A DNA stretch of 64,000 nucleotides from Caballeronia sp. M1242 (lineage in GTDB: Bacteria; Pseudomonadota; Gammaproteobacteria; Burkholderiales; Burkholderiaceae). The stretch covers positions 372,001-436,000 of the forward strand of contig NZ_CP071129.1 of the NCBI RefSeq assembly GCF_017220215.1, written 5' to 3'. The notes below the pieces were generated by a model, which saw only the letters and a list, made by a program, of their open reading frames with translations, was not told the DNA's origin and did no database searches. Below, in pieces: positions 56,173 to 64,000 of the stretch; position 1 is the stretch's first letter, and every line of letters begins with the position of its first letter. Made by a program: the position numbers and the translations under genes.

Positions 56173-56606
56173 GAAATTCGGGGACCTGCCGAGCTTCGTG
56201 CGGCTCGGTGCGAAGGTGGCGAACCACGGCCACGCGTAGGGTGGCGGAGGGTGGCGGACCACAGCCACAGCGGCTCGATGAGCCTCTGATGCGACGCGGA
56301 ATTCTATCATCGATGCCTGATGGTGACTATTTGACACAACTTTTCGGGCGCTCTGAGGCGGAATCGCGACAATATGCCGCGCGACAGACAAGAACTTTGA
56401 CATTGCATTGAATTCATTGCTTATCAACAAAGTATCGACAGAAGCATCATCGCGTCGCGCCGAAGTCTGTAGCGTCCGATGCAATGCGCGCTCCGGTTTG
56501 CGTGCGTTCGTTTAGACTTCGCGAGCCGCTTTCTTGCCGACGCACCGATGACCCGCCCGGATCTCCTCACAGCAATTCCCGTTCACGCCTCGATGGCCGC
56601 CGCATC
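56173..56606. other. Divergent intergenic region between the cytochromes and copD
   Basis: A 434-base AT-richer region. It holds a minus-strand promoter candidate for the cytochromes (TAGTCA-N17-TAGAAT, about 56304-56332) and a plus-strand TTGACA at 56397-56402 with only a weak -10. A short direct repeat, GGGTGGCGGA twice in tandem, lies near 56239-56258. No gene is supported. Confidence 0.45.
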
Positions 56607-57539
56607 ATGACCGGCGATTCGTTGTCCTTTTTGCAGATGGTGTTCGCCGCGCTGTCGGATGTGGCGTTCGCGTGCGCGCTCGGCGGGATGCTGCTGGGCG
56701 CGTGGCTGCATCGCGAACGCGTGACTGCGGCGGTGTCGCCGGCGCAGCGCGGCGGGCGGCGCGCATCGCGTATCGGCATCGCGGGGGCGCTCGCGTTCGT
56801 GCTGTGCGGCTTCGTTTCGCTGTGGCTGGAGTCGGCCGCGATGAGCGGCACGTCGATCGCCGATGCGGGTTTGTCGCTCTGGCTCGTCGCGAGCGCGACG
56901 CACGCGGGCATCGGCTGGGCGGTGTCGGTCGCGGGCGGCGTGTTGCTCGCGCTCGCCATGGCGACGAGCCGTCCGTTGAGCATTGCCCGCGTGGCCGTCG
57001 CCGTGCTCGGCGCGTTAATCGCGGCATCGGGCAAAGCGGCGATCGGCCATGCCGCCGATGCGGGCGCGTTCTCCATCGCGGAAGCCGTGCAATTGCTGCA
57101 TTTGCTCGCGACAGGCGTGTGGGGCGGCATCGTCATCGCGGGCGCGGTCGTTTTGCCCGCGCTCGACGCATCGACTGCGCGCGCGGCGCTACTGCGCGTC
57201 GTCGCGCGCATGTCGAGCGTGGCGACGGTCGCGGTGGCGGTCGTCATCGCGACGGGTCTCTTCAACGCATGGCGCGGCACCGGCGGATCGGCAGAGGCGC
57301 TGACGCAAAGCGGCTGGGGTCACGCGTTGATCGTGAAACTCGCGTTCGTCGCGGCGGCGCTCTTGCTCGGCGCGCTCAACCGCTGGTCGGCGCTACCGCG
57401 CCTGCAACGCACGGCATCGACGACGGACGCGCACACGGTCATCAACCTGATGCGCGTCGAAGCGGTGCTGATGGTGGGCGTATTCGTGGCGGCGTCGGTG
57501 CTGTCGCACAGCTTGCCGGGTTTCGCAATGGGCGGTTGA
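56607..57539 (+). CDS. copD: CopD-family copper resistance membrane protein
   Basis: A 310-residue integral membrane protein with about eight hydrophobic helices. The CopD domain occupies the C-terminal half (GVWGGIVIAGAVVLPALDAS, RMSSVATVAVAVVIATGLFN, VKLAFVAAALLLGALNRWSA, LMRVEAVLMVGVFVAASVLS). Relatives move copper across the inner membrane together with CopC; no copC or copA/B is adjacent. ATG 56607 is the natural start. The link to copper is from family knowledge only. Confidence 0.85.
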   Translation: MTGDSLSFLQMVFAALSDVAFACALGGMLLGAWLHRERVTAAVSPAQRGGRRASRIGIAGALAFVLCGFVSLWLESAAMSGTSIADAGLSLWLVASATHAGIGWAVSVAGGVLLALAMATSRPLSIARVAVAVLGALIAASGKAAIGHAADAGAFSIAEAVQLLHLLATGVWGGIVIAGAVVLPALDASTARAALLRVVARMSSVATVAVAVVIATGLFNAWRGTGGSAEALTQSGWGHALIVKLAFVAAALLLGALNRWSALPRLQRTASTTDAHTVINLMRVEAVLMVGVFVAASVLSHSLPGFAMGG

Positions 57540-57573
57540 GCGGTTGAGCGGGTCCAGCGGGCTGAGCGCCGCC

Positions 57574-57873
57574 TCACTCGTAACCGAGCTTATGGCTCAC
57601 GATAGGCGCGCAGAAGAGCGCGAGCGCGCATCCGGCCGCTTTGCCCTGAAGCTCGACAAAAGCGGCATGCGAATCCGCGATGAAGAGCACGTCGACGATC
57701 TGCGGCAAGCACAACGCCACCGCGAGCACGACGAACCCGCGCGTCACCATCGAGATGCGCCAGCCATGCTGCGCGCCCAGCACCGCCGCGATCACGCGCG
57801 CCACGCCGAGCGCCACGAACGCGCCGACGGCAAGCTGCGCGCGGACGGTTTCATCGGGAAGGACGTGCCACAT
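57574..57873 (-). CDS. Hypothetical membrane protein, 99 residues
   Basis: A small protein with three hydrophobic segments (about residues 13-33, 44-64 and 77-92). It contains GAFVALGVARVIAAVLGAQH and GFVVLAVALCLPQIVDVLFI. ATG 57873 has a GCGAGA site at fair spacing. Codon use is normal for this genome. I do not recognise the family. It lies downstream of panB on the same strand, with a 112-base gap. Confidence 0.68.
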   Translation of the reverse strand: MWHVLPDETVRAQLAVGAFVALGVARVIAAVLGAQHGWRISMVTRGFVVLAVALCLPQIVDVLFIADSHAAFVELQGKAAGCALALFCAPIVSHKLGYE

Positions 57874-57985
57874 GGTCGTTCTCGCTTCGGGCTGAGGTGT
57901 TCAGCTTAGTGTGCAAGAACCTCGCCCGTCCAGTCTGTTCGTGACAGCGCAAACGGGCAGGCGGTACGGCGCAAAACTAAAACGA

Positions 57986-58801
57986 TCAGAACGTGTGCTC
58001 GGGACCGGGGAAGCTGCCGTCTTTTACCGCGTTCACGTAGGCTTCGACCGCCGCGAAAATGCTCGGCTGACCTTGCATGAAATCCTTGACGAAGCGCGGC
58101 CGCTTGCCGGGGAAAATGCCGAGCATGTCGTGCAGCACGAGCACTTGTCCTGAACAGTCGATGCCCGCGCCGATGCCGATAGTTGGAATCGCGAGTTGTT
58201 GCGTGACCTCGCGCGCGACGAGCGTCGGCACCGCTTCGATCACGAGCAGCTGCGCACCCGCCTGCTGAAGCGCGAGCGCATCGCGGCGCATCTGTTCCGC
58301 GGCCGCCTCGGACTTGCCCTGCACCTTGAAGCCGCCGAACGCATGCACCGACTGCGGCGTGAGCCCGACGTGGCCGCACACCGGAATCGAGCGCTCGACG
58401 AGAAAGCGCACGGTATCCGCGAGCCACTCGCCGCCTTCGAGCTTCACCATGTGCGCGCCCGCGCGCATCAGCTTCACAGCATTCGCATACGCTTCTTCGC
58501 GCGATCCGATGGTGCCGAACGGCATGTCCGCGACGATCAGCGCGCTCTTGTTGCCGCGCGCAACGGATGCCGTGTGATACGCGATGTCGTCCAGCGTCAC
58601 GGGCAGCGTCGTGCTGTGGCCTTGCAGGACATTGCCGAGCGAATCGCCGATCAGCATGACATCGACGCCCGCGCGGTCGAGCAGCGCCGCGAAGCTCGCG
58701 TCGTAGCACGTGAGCATCGCGATGCGCTGGCCCGCCTCGCGCATGGCTTGCAGCTTCGGAACGGTGATCGTCGAGCGGCTGGTTTCCTGCAGATACGTCA
58801 T
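57986..58801 (-). CDS. panB: 3-methyl-2-oxobutanoate hydroxymethyltransferase
   Basis: A 271-residue TIM-barrel enzyme that makes ketopantoate from ketoisovalerate and methylene-tetrahydrofolate, the first step of pantothenate synthesis. The motifs [66 protein letters not shown] and [20 protein letters not shown] are all present. It follows the deoxynucleoside kinase gene by about 42 bases, and folK is just upstream. It needs a folate cofactor, which fits the neighbour. Confidence 0.97.
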   Translation of the reverse strand: MTYLQETSRSTITVPKLQAMREAGQRIAMLTCYDASFAALLDRAGVDVMLIGDSLGNVLQGHSTTLPVTLDDIAYHTASVARGNKSALIVADMPFGTIGSREEAYANAVKLMRAGAHMVKLEGGEWLADTVRFLVERSIPVCGHVGLTPQSVHAFGGFKVQGKSEAAAEQMRRDALALQQAGAQLLVIEAVPTLVAREVTQQLAIPTIGIGAGIDCSGQVLVLHDMLGIFPGKRPRFVKDFMQGQPSIFAAVEAYVNAVKDGSFPGPEHTF

Positions 58802-58843
58802 GATGATTTCAGTTGAAATGGCGCGCGAGCATGAGACGCAAGC

Positions 58844-59524
58844 TCACACCGAGACGCCTTTGACAAAGAATTCCTTGCGCCCGCGCATGGTCTCGATCCG
58901 CTCGACGAGCAGTTCGAGATCGTCGTCCGATGCGACGGGATTCAGATGCTCCGCGTTCACCGTGAGAAGCGGCGTCGCGTCGTAGTGATAGAAGAAGTCG
59001 TTGTAAGCGTCGGCGAGCGCGCGCAAGTACGAGTCGGAGATTTGCAGCTCCATCGGCAGCGCGCGTTTCTGAATGCGCGAGAACAGCACTTCCGGGCTCG
59101 CCTGCAAATACACGACGAGATCCGGCGCAGGCGCGCTCGCGCCAATGCGCGAAGCGATATCGCGGTACAGGTTGTACTCGTCGTCAGGCAGCGTAAGCCG
59201 CGCGAACAGATCGCTCTTCTGCGTGAGAAAGTCGGCGATGAGCGGCGTGTTCTGAGTGAGCATGTCCGCCACTTCCCGCGTTTGCGCGACGCGCTGCAAC
59301 GCGAAACTCAGTTGCGTCGAGAGCGCGTGCCGCGTCGTGTCGCGATAGAAACGCTCGAGGAACGGGTTGTCCTGCGGGCGCTCGAACAGCGTGCGCATGG
59401 ACCAGCGTTCGGCGAGCCGCGTGGCGAGCGTCGTCTTGCCGACGCCGATCGGCCCTTCGATCGCGATATAACGATGCGGCGGCCGCAACTGCGGCGCCGT
59501 GACGGTGAGAGGCGGATTGCTCAT
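58844..59524 (-). CDS. Deoxynucleoside kinase (dNK family)
   Basis: A 226-residue kinase that phosphorylates deoxynucleosides for nucleotide salvage. It has the P-loop EGPIGVGKTTLA, then the DRS-like region PDDEYNLYRDIASRIGA, LVVYLQASPEVLFSRIQKR and a lid near RALPMELQISDSYLRALADAYNDFFYHY. The ATG at 59524 overlaps the folK stop (ATGA), so translation is coupled. Substrate preference (dA, dG or dC) cannot be read with confidence. Confidence 0.9.
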   Translation of the reverse strand: MSNPPLTVTAPQLRPPHRYIAIEGPIGVGKTTLATRLAERWSMRTLFERPQDNPFLERFYRDTTRHALSTQLSFALQRVAQTREVADMLTQNTPLIADFLTQKSDLFARLTLPDDEYNLYRDIASRIGASAPAPDLVVYLQASPEVLFSRIQKRALPMELQISDSYLRALADAYNDFFYHYDATPLLTVNAEHLNPVASDDDLELLVERIETMRGRKEFFVKGVSV

Positions 59525-60084
59525 CGGCAATTGGCTTTAGTGGAGACGGTGGAGGCGCTGGAAGCTTTTGCCGCTGCCGGCTGCGCGGCGGGCGCCGCGC
59601 ACTGGCACAGGGCGACTTTCTCGATGCGCTGATCGGCGACGTTCGCGACGAACGCGTCGGCGCGGCCGCGTTGCGGGATGATGAGATCGGGTTCGAGTTC
59701 GATGAGCGGCACGAGCACGAACGCGCGCTCGGTCATGCGCGGATGCGGCACGACGAGATCCATGTCGTCGATGCTGAACGCGCCGTACAGGAGGATATCG
59801 AGGTCGAGCGTGCGCGGCGCATTGCGATACGGCCGCTCGCGCCCGAACTGTTCTTCGATGACATGGCACAGGCGCAGCAGCGCACGCGCGGGCAGCGTCG
59901 TTTCCAGCTTCACGACGCAATTGAAGTAATCGTCGCCGGAGGCGTCGATGGGCGCGGTGCGATACAGGCTCGACTTCGCGAGCACGGTGATCGTGTGCTG
60001 CTGCGCGAGACACACGACTGCGTCTTTCAGCGTTTGGCGCGCATCGCCGAGATTCGCTCCGAGGCCGAGATAAGCAATCGTCAT
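59521..60084 (-). CDS. folK: 2-amino-4-hydroxy-6-hydroxymethyldihydropteridine diphosphokinase
   Basis: A 187-residue HPPK that transfers pyrophosphate to the pterin in folate synthesis. It starts MTIAYLGLGANLGDARQTLK and contains SSLYRTAPID, the signature RNAPRTLDLDILLYG and VPHPRMTERAFVLVPLIELE. The last 30 residues are a low-complexity Ala/Ser tail. ATG 60084 is the family start; longer frames are not needed. It overlaps the deoxynucleoside kinase gene by four bases. Confidence 0.96.
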   Translation of the reverse strand: MTIAYLGLGANLGDARQTLKDAVVCLAQQHTITVLAKSSLYRTAPIDASGDDYFNCVVKLETTLPARALLRLCHVIEEQFGRERPYRNAPRTLDLDILLYGAFSIDDMDLVVPHPRMTERAFVLVPLIELEPDLIIPQRGRADAFVANVADQRIEKVALCQCAAPAAQPAAAKASSASTVSTKANCR

Positions 60085-60200
60085 GGCAGAAGTCCTACGC
60101 GTAGGTCCTGGGCGAAGCGCGTCGAGGCAATCAACACATCGAAACGCCGGCACATTGCCCGGGTGCTAACCGTTATCCGCTACTTTAGCGAAAACCGGCT

Positions 60201-61838
60201 TTATTCGTTGTCCGCGCCTTCGATTTTCCGGGGCGCGCCGGCTTCGTTCGCAATGCGGTCGGAGCGGTCGGACTCGGGCTCGCCATCGGCCGCAGTGCTT
60301 GCGCCGCTCTCGCCGCCCTCGGCAGCCTTGCGCTTCGCATTGCTGCGCCGGCGACGCTTCTTCGGCGCTGCACGCTCCTTGCCGCCTTGCGAGAGCAGGG
60401 CTTCGCGCGTGGCGTTATCGCCCTCGATGAATTCGGTCCACCATTGGCCGATGGCCGCATCCAGCTCGCCCGATTCGCAACGCAGCAGCAGGAAATCATA
60501 ACCCGCTCGGAACCGCTGGTGTTCGAGCAGCTTCATCGCGCTGCGGCCGCGCTTTTCCAGCCGATGCTGCAAGCCCCAGATCTCGCGCATGTCGGCGGAA
60601 TAACGCTTGTGAATGGCGAGTTTTTCCGTCTGCATGTCGAGGACATCGTCCATCGCGCGGTTCAGCGCCGGCACCGGATAATCGCCCGCGGCGGTGTACT
60701 TCTGCCAGCGCGTCTGCACGTCGTGCCACAAGAGCGTGGCGAACAGGAAGCTCGGCGAAACGGGCTTGCCCGCGCGCACGCGCTCGTCGGTGCTCGTGAG
60801 CGCGAGCGTCACGAACTTCTCGCCGTGCGGCTGTTCCAGCACGACATCGAGCAGCGGCAGCACACCGTGATGCAGCCCTTCCTGACGCAAACGCGTGAGA
60901 CACGCGAGCGCGTGGCCGGACAGCAGCAGCTTCAGCATCTCGTCGAAGAGACGCGCGGCCGGCACGTTGTCCATCAGATCGGCGAGTTCCTTGATCGGCG
61001 CGCGCGTCGCTTCGTCGATCTCGAAGCCGAGCTTCGCCGCGAAGCGCACGACGCGCAGCATGCGCACCGGGTCTTCGCGATAACGCGTGGCCGGATCGCC
61101 GATCATGCGCAAGAGGCGCGCGCGGATGTCGGCCATGCCGTCGTGATAATCCAGCACGGTTTGCGTGGCCGGATCGTAGTACATCGCGTTGATGGTGAAG
61201 TCGCGGCGCGTGGCGTCTTCGTGCTGCTCGCCCCACACGTTGTCGCGCAGCACGCGGCCGCTCGCGTCCACCGCGTGCGTGCGCATGTCGAGCTCGCCGC
61301 GTCGGTAGCGTCGCGGCGCTTCGGCGACGGGTTCGGGCGGCGCGTCGACGAGCGCGCGGAACGTGGACGTTTCGATGATCTCCTGTCCGAACTGGACGTG
61401 GACGATCTGAAACCGCCGCCCGATGATGCGCGCGCGGCGAAAGAGCCGCTGCACCTGATCGGGCGTGGCGTCGGTGGCGACGTCGAAATCTTTCGGCGCG
61501 ACGCCGAGCAGCAGATCGCGCACCGCGCCGCCGACGATGAACGCGCGGTGCCCGGCCTGCTGCAAGCCTTCGGTCACGCGGATGGCGTTCTTCGAGATGA
61601 GCGACGGATCGATGCCGTGAATGTCCGACGACAGTATCACCGGCACATTCGGGTCGCGCTTGACCGGCGCGGCGGCTTTCTTGCGCGGGGCACGCGTGCT
61701 TTTGCGGGCGGCTTTTGCTTCAGCGGCTTCGGCGGCTTGAATGTCGTCAGCGGATGCGCCCGGCGTGTCGTTCGAGGCGCCTTCGCTGGATGCGGCGCTC
61801 TCTTGTCCGAACAGCTTGCGGATGAGTTTTTTAATCAC
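60201..61838 (-). CDS. pcnB: Poly(A) polymerase I
   Basis: A 545-residue nucleotidyltransferase of the tRNA-CCA/poly(A) polymerase family that adds 3' A tails to RNAs. It has GGAVRDLLLGVAPKDFDVAT (the catalytic DxD), RRDFTINAMYYDPATQTVLD, DPATRYREDPVRMLRVVRFA and a basic C-terminal tail (KKRRRRSNAKRKAAEG). An N-terminal 60-residue Ala/Lys-rich extension precedes the domain. The start is GTG 61838, overlapping the HAD gene stop by eight bases. E. coli pcnB also uses a non-ATG start. Confidence 0.94.
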   Translation of the reverse strand: MIKKLIRKLFGQESAASSEGASNDTPGASADDIQAAEAAEAKAARKSTRAPRKKAAAPVKRDPNVPVILSSDIHGIDPSLISKNAIRVTEGLQQAGHRAFIVGGAVRDLLLGVAPKDFDVATDATPDQVQRLFRRARIIGRRFQIVHVQFGQEIIETSTFRALVDAPPEPVAEAPRRYRRGELDMRTHAVDASGRVLRDNVWGEQHEDATRRDFTINAMYYDPATQTVLDYHDGMADIRARLLRMIGDPATRYREDPVRMLRVVRFAAKLGFEIDEATRAPIKELADLMDNVPAARLFDEMLKLLLSGHALACLTRLRQEGLHHGVLPLLDVVLEQPHGEKFVTLALTSTDERVRAGKPVSPSFLFATLLWHDVQTRWQKYTAAGDYPVPALNRAMDDVLDMQTEKLAIHKRYSADMREIWGLQHRLEKRGRSAMKLLEHQRFRAGYDFLLLRCESGELDAAIGQWWTEFIEGDNATREALLSQGGKERAAPKKRRRRSNAKRKAAEGGESGASTAADGEPESDRSDRIANEAGAPRKIEGADNE

Positions 61839-62517
61839 GTGTATCGAAGAGGTTCAGGATGCGCCAGCCTTTGGCTTGCGCATGCGCGCGCAGGGTGTCG
61901 TCCGGATTCGTGGCGATGGGGTCCGTGACGCGCTCGAGCAGCGGGATGTCGTTATGCGAGTCGCTGTAGAAATAGCTGCGCTTGAAGTCGCCGAGCGTCT
62001 CGCCGAGCGACGCGAGCCATTCCTCCACGCGCACGATCTTGCCCTCGCGATAACTCGGCGTGCCGCGCGGCCTGCCGGTGAACGCGCCTTGCGGATGATC
62101 GCCGACGGTTTCGACTTCGCATGCAATCAGCGTGTCGATGCCGAACGCTTCCGCGATGGGCGCGGTGATGAACGCGTTCGTCGCGGTCACGAGGCAGCAC
62201 AGATCGCCGTTGTCCTGATGCTCGCGCACGAGCGTGACCGCGGCCGGCACGATGCGCGGATTGATGACCTCGTGCATGAACTGCGCGTGCCAGTCGGCGA
62301 GTTGCTCGCGCGAGTACTTCGCGAGCGGCGCGAGCATCGCGTGCAGGTAAGCGTTGATGTCGAGCACGCCCGCCTTGTAGTCGGCGTAGAAGGCGTCGTT
62401 CTGACGCGTGAATTCTGTCGCGTCGACGATGCCGAGCTTCACCATGAAGCGGCCCCATTCGTGGTCGCTGTCGGTGGGAATGAGCGTGTGGTCGAGATCG
62501 AAGAGGGCAAGGTTCAT
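61831..62517 (-). CDS. HAD-IB family hydrolase (SerB-like phosphatase)
   Basis: A 228-residue HAD phosphatase of subfamily IB. The nucleophile loop is FDLDHTL with Asp7 and Asp9, the motif II region is [20 protein letters not shown], and motif III/IV is [16 protein letters not shown]. This group resembles phosphoserine phosphatase, but the substrate is uncertain. It is 11 bases after hda and overlaps pcnB by eight, so hda-HAD-pcnB is one transcription unit, an order I recall as common in Burkholderiaceae. Confidence 0.9.
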   Translation of the reverse strand: MNLALFDLDHTLIPTDSDHEWGRFMVKLGIVDATEFTRQNDAFYADYKAGVLDINAYLHAMLAPLAKYSREQLADWHAQFMHEVINPRIVPAAVTLVREHQDNGDLCCLVTATNAFITAPIAEAFGIDTLIACEVETVGDHPQGAFTGRPRGTPSYREGKIVRVEEWLASLGETLGDFKRSYFYSDSHNDIPLLERVTDPIATNPDDTLRAHAQAKGWRILNLFDTRD

Positions 62518-62528
62518 GGGAGCGCATT

Positions 62529-63344
62529 CTACTTGAAGCGGGTGGGAACGTTGTCCGGTGCGGCGTCGGCGTCGGGCGCGCCGGCAGGCGGGGCGGCGCG
62601 GTGCTCATCGTCCGCGTCCTGCGGCGTATCCGGCGACACCGCCACGAGCGGCGTCACGCGCCCGGTTTGCGAGAGCATCGAGCGCAAGAGCGCGCGCGTG
62701 ACTCTGCGCTTCTGTTCGAGCGAGAAGCGGTCGAGATCGTCGAAAAGCGCCATCAGGCTCGGCATGTCGCGGCGGAAATGCGTGAGCAGATAGGCGGGCA
62801 CGTCTTCCGCGAGCACGATGCCGCGCTCGTGCGCCGCGTGCTTGAGAACCGACGCCTTCGCTTCGTCAGAAAGCGGCAGCAGATGGAAGACGAGGCCCCA
62901 GCCGAGACGCGTGCGCAAGTCTTCGCGCACGGCGAGCGTCATCGGCGCGGCGTTGCCGGTGGCGACGAGCGCGCTCGCCGGATACGCGCGCACTTCGTTA
63001 AACAGATTGAAGAGCGCGATCTGCTGCGCGGGCGAGAGGCGGTCGCAGTCGTCGACGGCATACAGCGCGACCTGCGGATCGAAGCCGAACGCGTGCAACG
63101 CGCTCTGCGGGCTCAAGTAACGCGCCCGGCTGCCCGCCTCATGAACGAGCGCGTGCAGCAGATGACTGCGCCCGCTGCCGGGCTCGCCCCAGACATAGAA
63201 CGTGCGATCCGCGACGGGGCCGGACGCGAGCGCGCCTTCGAGCTCGCGCAACCGCGTGACCAGTTCGTGGTTGCCGGCGGCGAAGAAATTGTCGAAGGTG
63301 GCGGGCGGCGGCGTGCCGAGGTCGAGCGTCAGTTGGCGTTGCAC
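62529..63344 (-). CDS. hda: DnaA regulatory inactivator Hda
   Basis: A 271-residue AAA+ protein that, with the DNA clamp, triggers ATP hydrolysis on DnaA to prevent re-initiation. The N-terminal clamp-binding motif QLTLDL is at residues 4-9. The P-loop region is [14 protein letters not shown], and [20 protein letters not shown] corresponds to Walker B. The C-terminal [20 protein letters not shown] matches the DnaA-like arm. The start is GTG 63344 with a weak ribosome site. The last 40 residues are an Ala/Pro/Asp-rich extension. Confidence 0.92.
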   Translation of the reverse strand: MQRQLTLDLGTPPPATFDNFFAAGNHELVTRLRELEGALASGPVADRTFYVWGEPGSGRSHLLHALVHEAGSRARYLSPQSALHAFGFDPQVALYAVDDCDRLSPAQQIALFNLFNEVRAYPASALVATGNAAPMTLAVREDLRTRLGWGLVFHLLPLSDEAKASVLKHAAHERGIVLAEDVPAYLLTHFRRDMPSLMALFDDLDRFSLEQKRRVTRALLRSMLSQTGRVTPLVAVSPDTPQDADDEHRAAPPAGAPDADAAPDNVPTRFK

Positions 63345-63539
63345 GGGGAATGGATGTCGTCGGCTGGATGCTGCGTTCTCTCGAAAACAGGCGGCGTGGG
63401 CTCGCCGATGCGCGCGAAGCCGCCTGTGGCAAGCGGCCGGGCGCTCGGGCGCGTTTCGTCGGCCGGGCCGTTCTGTCTCGAAAAGGCGCTGCCGCGCGGC
63501 GGACCAAGCTGCCGGGCGACCGTCCTCGTATCATCATCG

Positions 63540-63558
63540 GGTAAAATCGCATTTTACC
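63540..63558. promoter_or_regulatory. Palindrome with a -10-like TAAAAT on both strands, between hda and purM
   Basis: GGTAAAAT and ATTTTACC pair perfectly over eight bases around CGC. Each arm contains TAAAAT on its own strand, so the site could be a symmetric pair of divergent -10 elements. It lies 21 bases before the purM ATG. No clear -35 accompanies it in either direction. Confidence 0.5.
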
Positions 63559-63578
63559 GACCTTCTCGCTCTCCCCCC

Positions 63579-64000
63579 ATGAATCAACCGAAATCCGCCC
63601 CGGACACCCAAGGTTTGTCGTATCGCGATGCAGGTGTCGACATCGACGCGGGCGATGCGCTCGTCGACCGGATCAAGCCGTTCGCCAAGAAGACCTTGCG
63701 CGATGGCGTGCTGGGCGGGATCGGCGGATTCGGCGCGCTCTTCGAAGTGCCGAAGAAGTACAAGGAGCCGGTGCTCGTGTCGGGAACGGACGGCGTCGGC
63801 ACCAAGCTGCGCCTCGCGTTCCAGCTGAACCGGCACGACACGGTCGGGCAGGATCTCGTCGCCATGAGCGTGAACGACATTCTGGTGCAGGGCGCAGAGC
63901 CGCTCTTCTTCCTCGATTATTTCGCGTGCGGCAAGCTCGACGTTGACACCGCCGCGGACGTGGTCAAGGGCATCGCCCAGGGCTGCGAGTTCGCGGGCTG
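63579..64000 (+). CDS. purM: Phosphoribosylformylglycinamidine cyclo-ligase, N-terminal part
   Basis: The first 140 residues of PurM (AIR synthetase), which closes the imidazole ring in purine synthesis; the gene runs off the window. [20 protein letters not shown] and [20 protein letters not shown] are the family's opening signatures, followed by [32 protein letters not shown]. The ATG at 63579 matches the usual start. It is divergent from hda. Confidence 0.96.
   Translation, partial: MNQPKSAPDTQGLSYRDAGVDIDAGDALVDRIKPFAKKTLRDGVLGGIGGFGALFEVPKKYKEPVLVSGTDGVGTKLRLAFQLNRHDTVGQDLVAMSVNDILVQGAEPLFFLDYFACGKLDVDTAADVVKGIAQGCEFAG

Noticed and set aside
1..64000. tRNA or rRNA genes, CRISPR arrays, insertion sequences or prophage genes
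   Set aside because: None could be recognised. The only repeats seen are the short ones listed, and the only clear foreign-looking segment is the glycosyltransferase island.

Overview
The window is GC-rich, densely coded DNA from a betaproteobacterium of the Burkholderiaceae, most like Paraburkholderia or Caballeronia. The basis is gene order and protein character: glnE/yhdP divergent, recN-nadK/hrcA-hemH, grpE-trx-dnaK-dnaJ, gmhB-glyS-glyQ, lnt-corC-ybeY-phoH-miaB and hda-HAD-pcnB-folK-dNK-panB. The genus is inferred from memory of these families, not from a search. It is a core chromosomal segment with a few accessory insertions. I see no rRNA, tRNA, CRISPR array or insertion sequence.

Layout. 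1-6.3 kb: the start of an unidentified gene, a GlcD-type FAD oxidase, a PduO-type cobalamin adenosyltransferase, aroG (DAHP synthase), tldD and a nitrilase-family amidase. 6.4-17.6 kb: yhdP, glnE with a decayed copy of its own 3' end behind it, recN, nadK and hrcA. 17.7-24.3 kb: hemH, an Hsp15-like S4 protein and the chaperone block grpE, thioredoxin-like gene, dnaK, dnaJ, with heat-shock sigma-32-type promoters before grpE and dnaK. 24.3-28.6 kb: a fused pabB-pabC, a D-galactonate dehydratase/GntR divergon and gloA. 28.6-34.1 kb: YgjP-type peptidase, plsC, gmhB, glyS, glyQ. 34.1-37.2 kb: an accessory glycosyltransferase island (TPR/GT9-like protein plus a frameshifted GT2). 37.2-43.8 kb: lnt, corC, chaC, ybeY, phoH, miaB. 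44-50 kb: glpK, a lipoprotein, a cytosolic-type gamma-glutamyltransferase and an MHS transporter. 50-57.9 kb: a diiron ferritin-like protein, a flavin-oxidase-like protein, rhlE, hemolysin III, two c-type cytochromes and copD. 58-64 kb: panB, deoxynucleoside kinase, folK, pcnB, HAD phosphatase, hda and the start of purM.

The most interesting element lies upstream of aroG on the minus strand (about 3548-3748). A promoter is followed by a 21-codon leader reading frame containing the run FYFYFFW. Four mutually exclusive pairing segments follow, ending in a U-tract terminator 45 nt before aroG. This is a complete ribosome-stalling attenuator that appears to read Phe, Tyr and Trp together. Other points of note are the decayed second glnE tail, three copies of GGCCGAAT in the glpK upstream region, a perfect 12-bp GntR-type operator between dgoD and its regulator, a single-base frameshift in the GT2 gene, and a small membrane or secreted peptide gene antisense to the end of the Hsp15-like gene.
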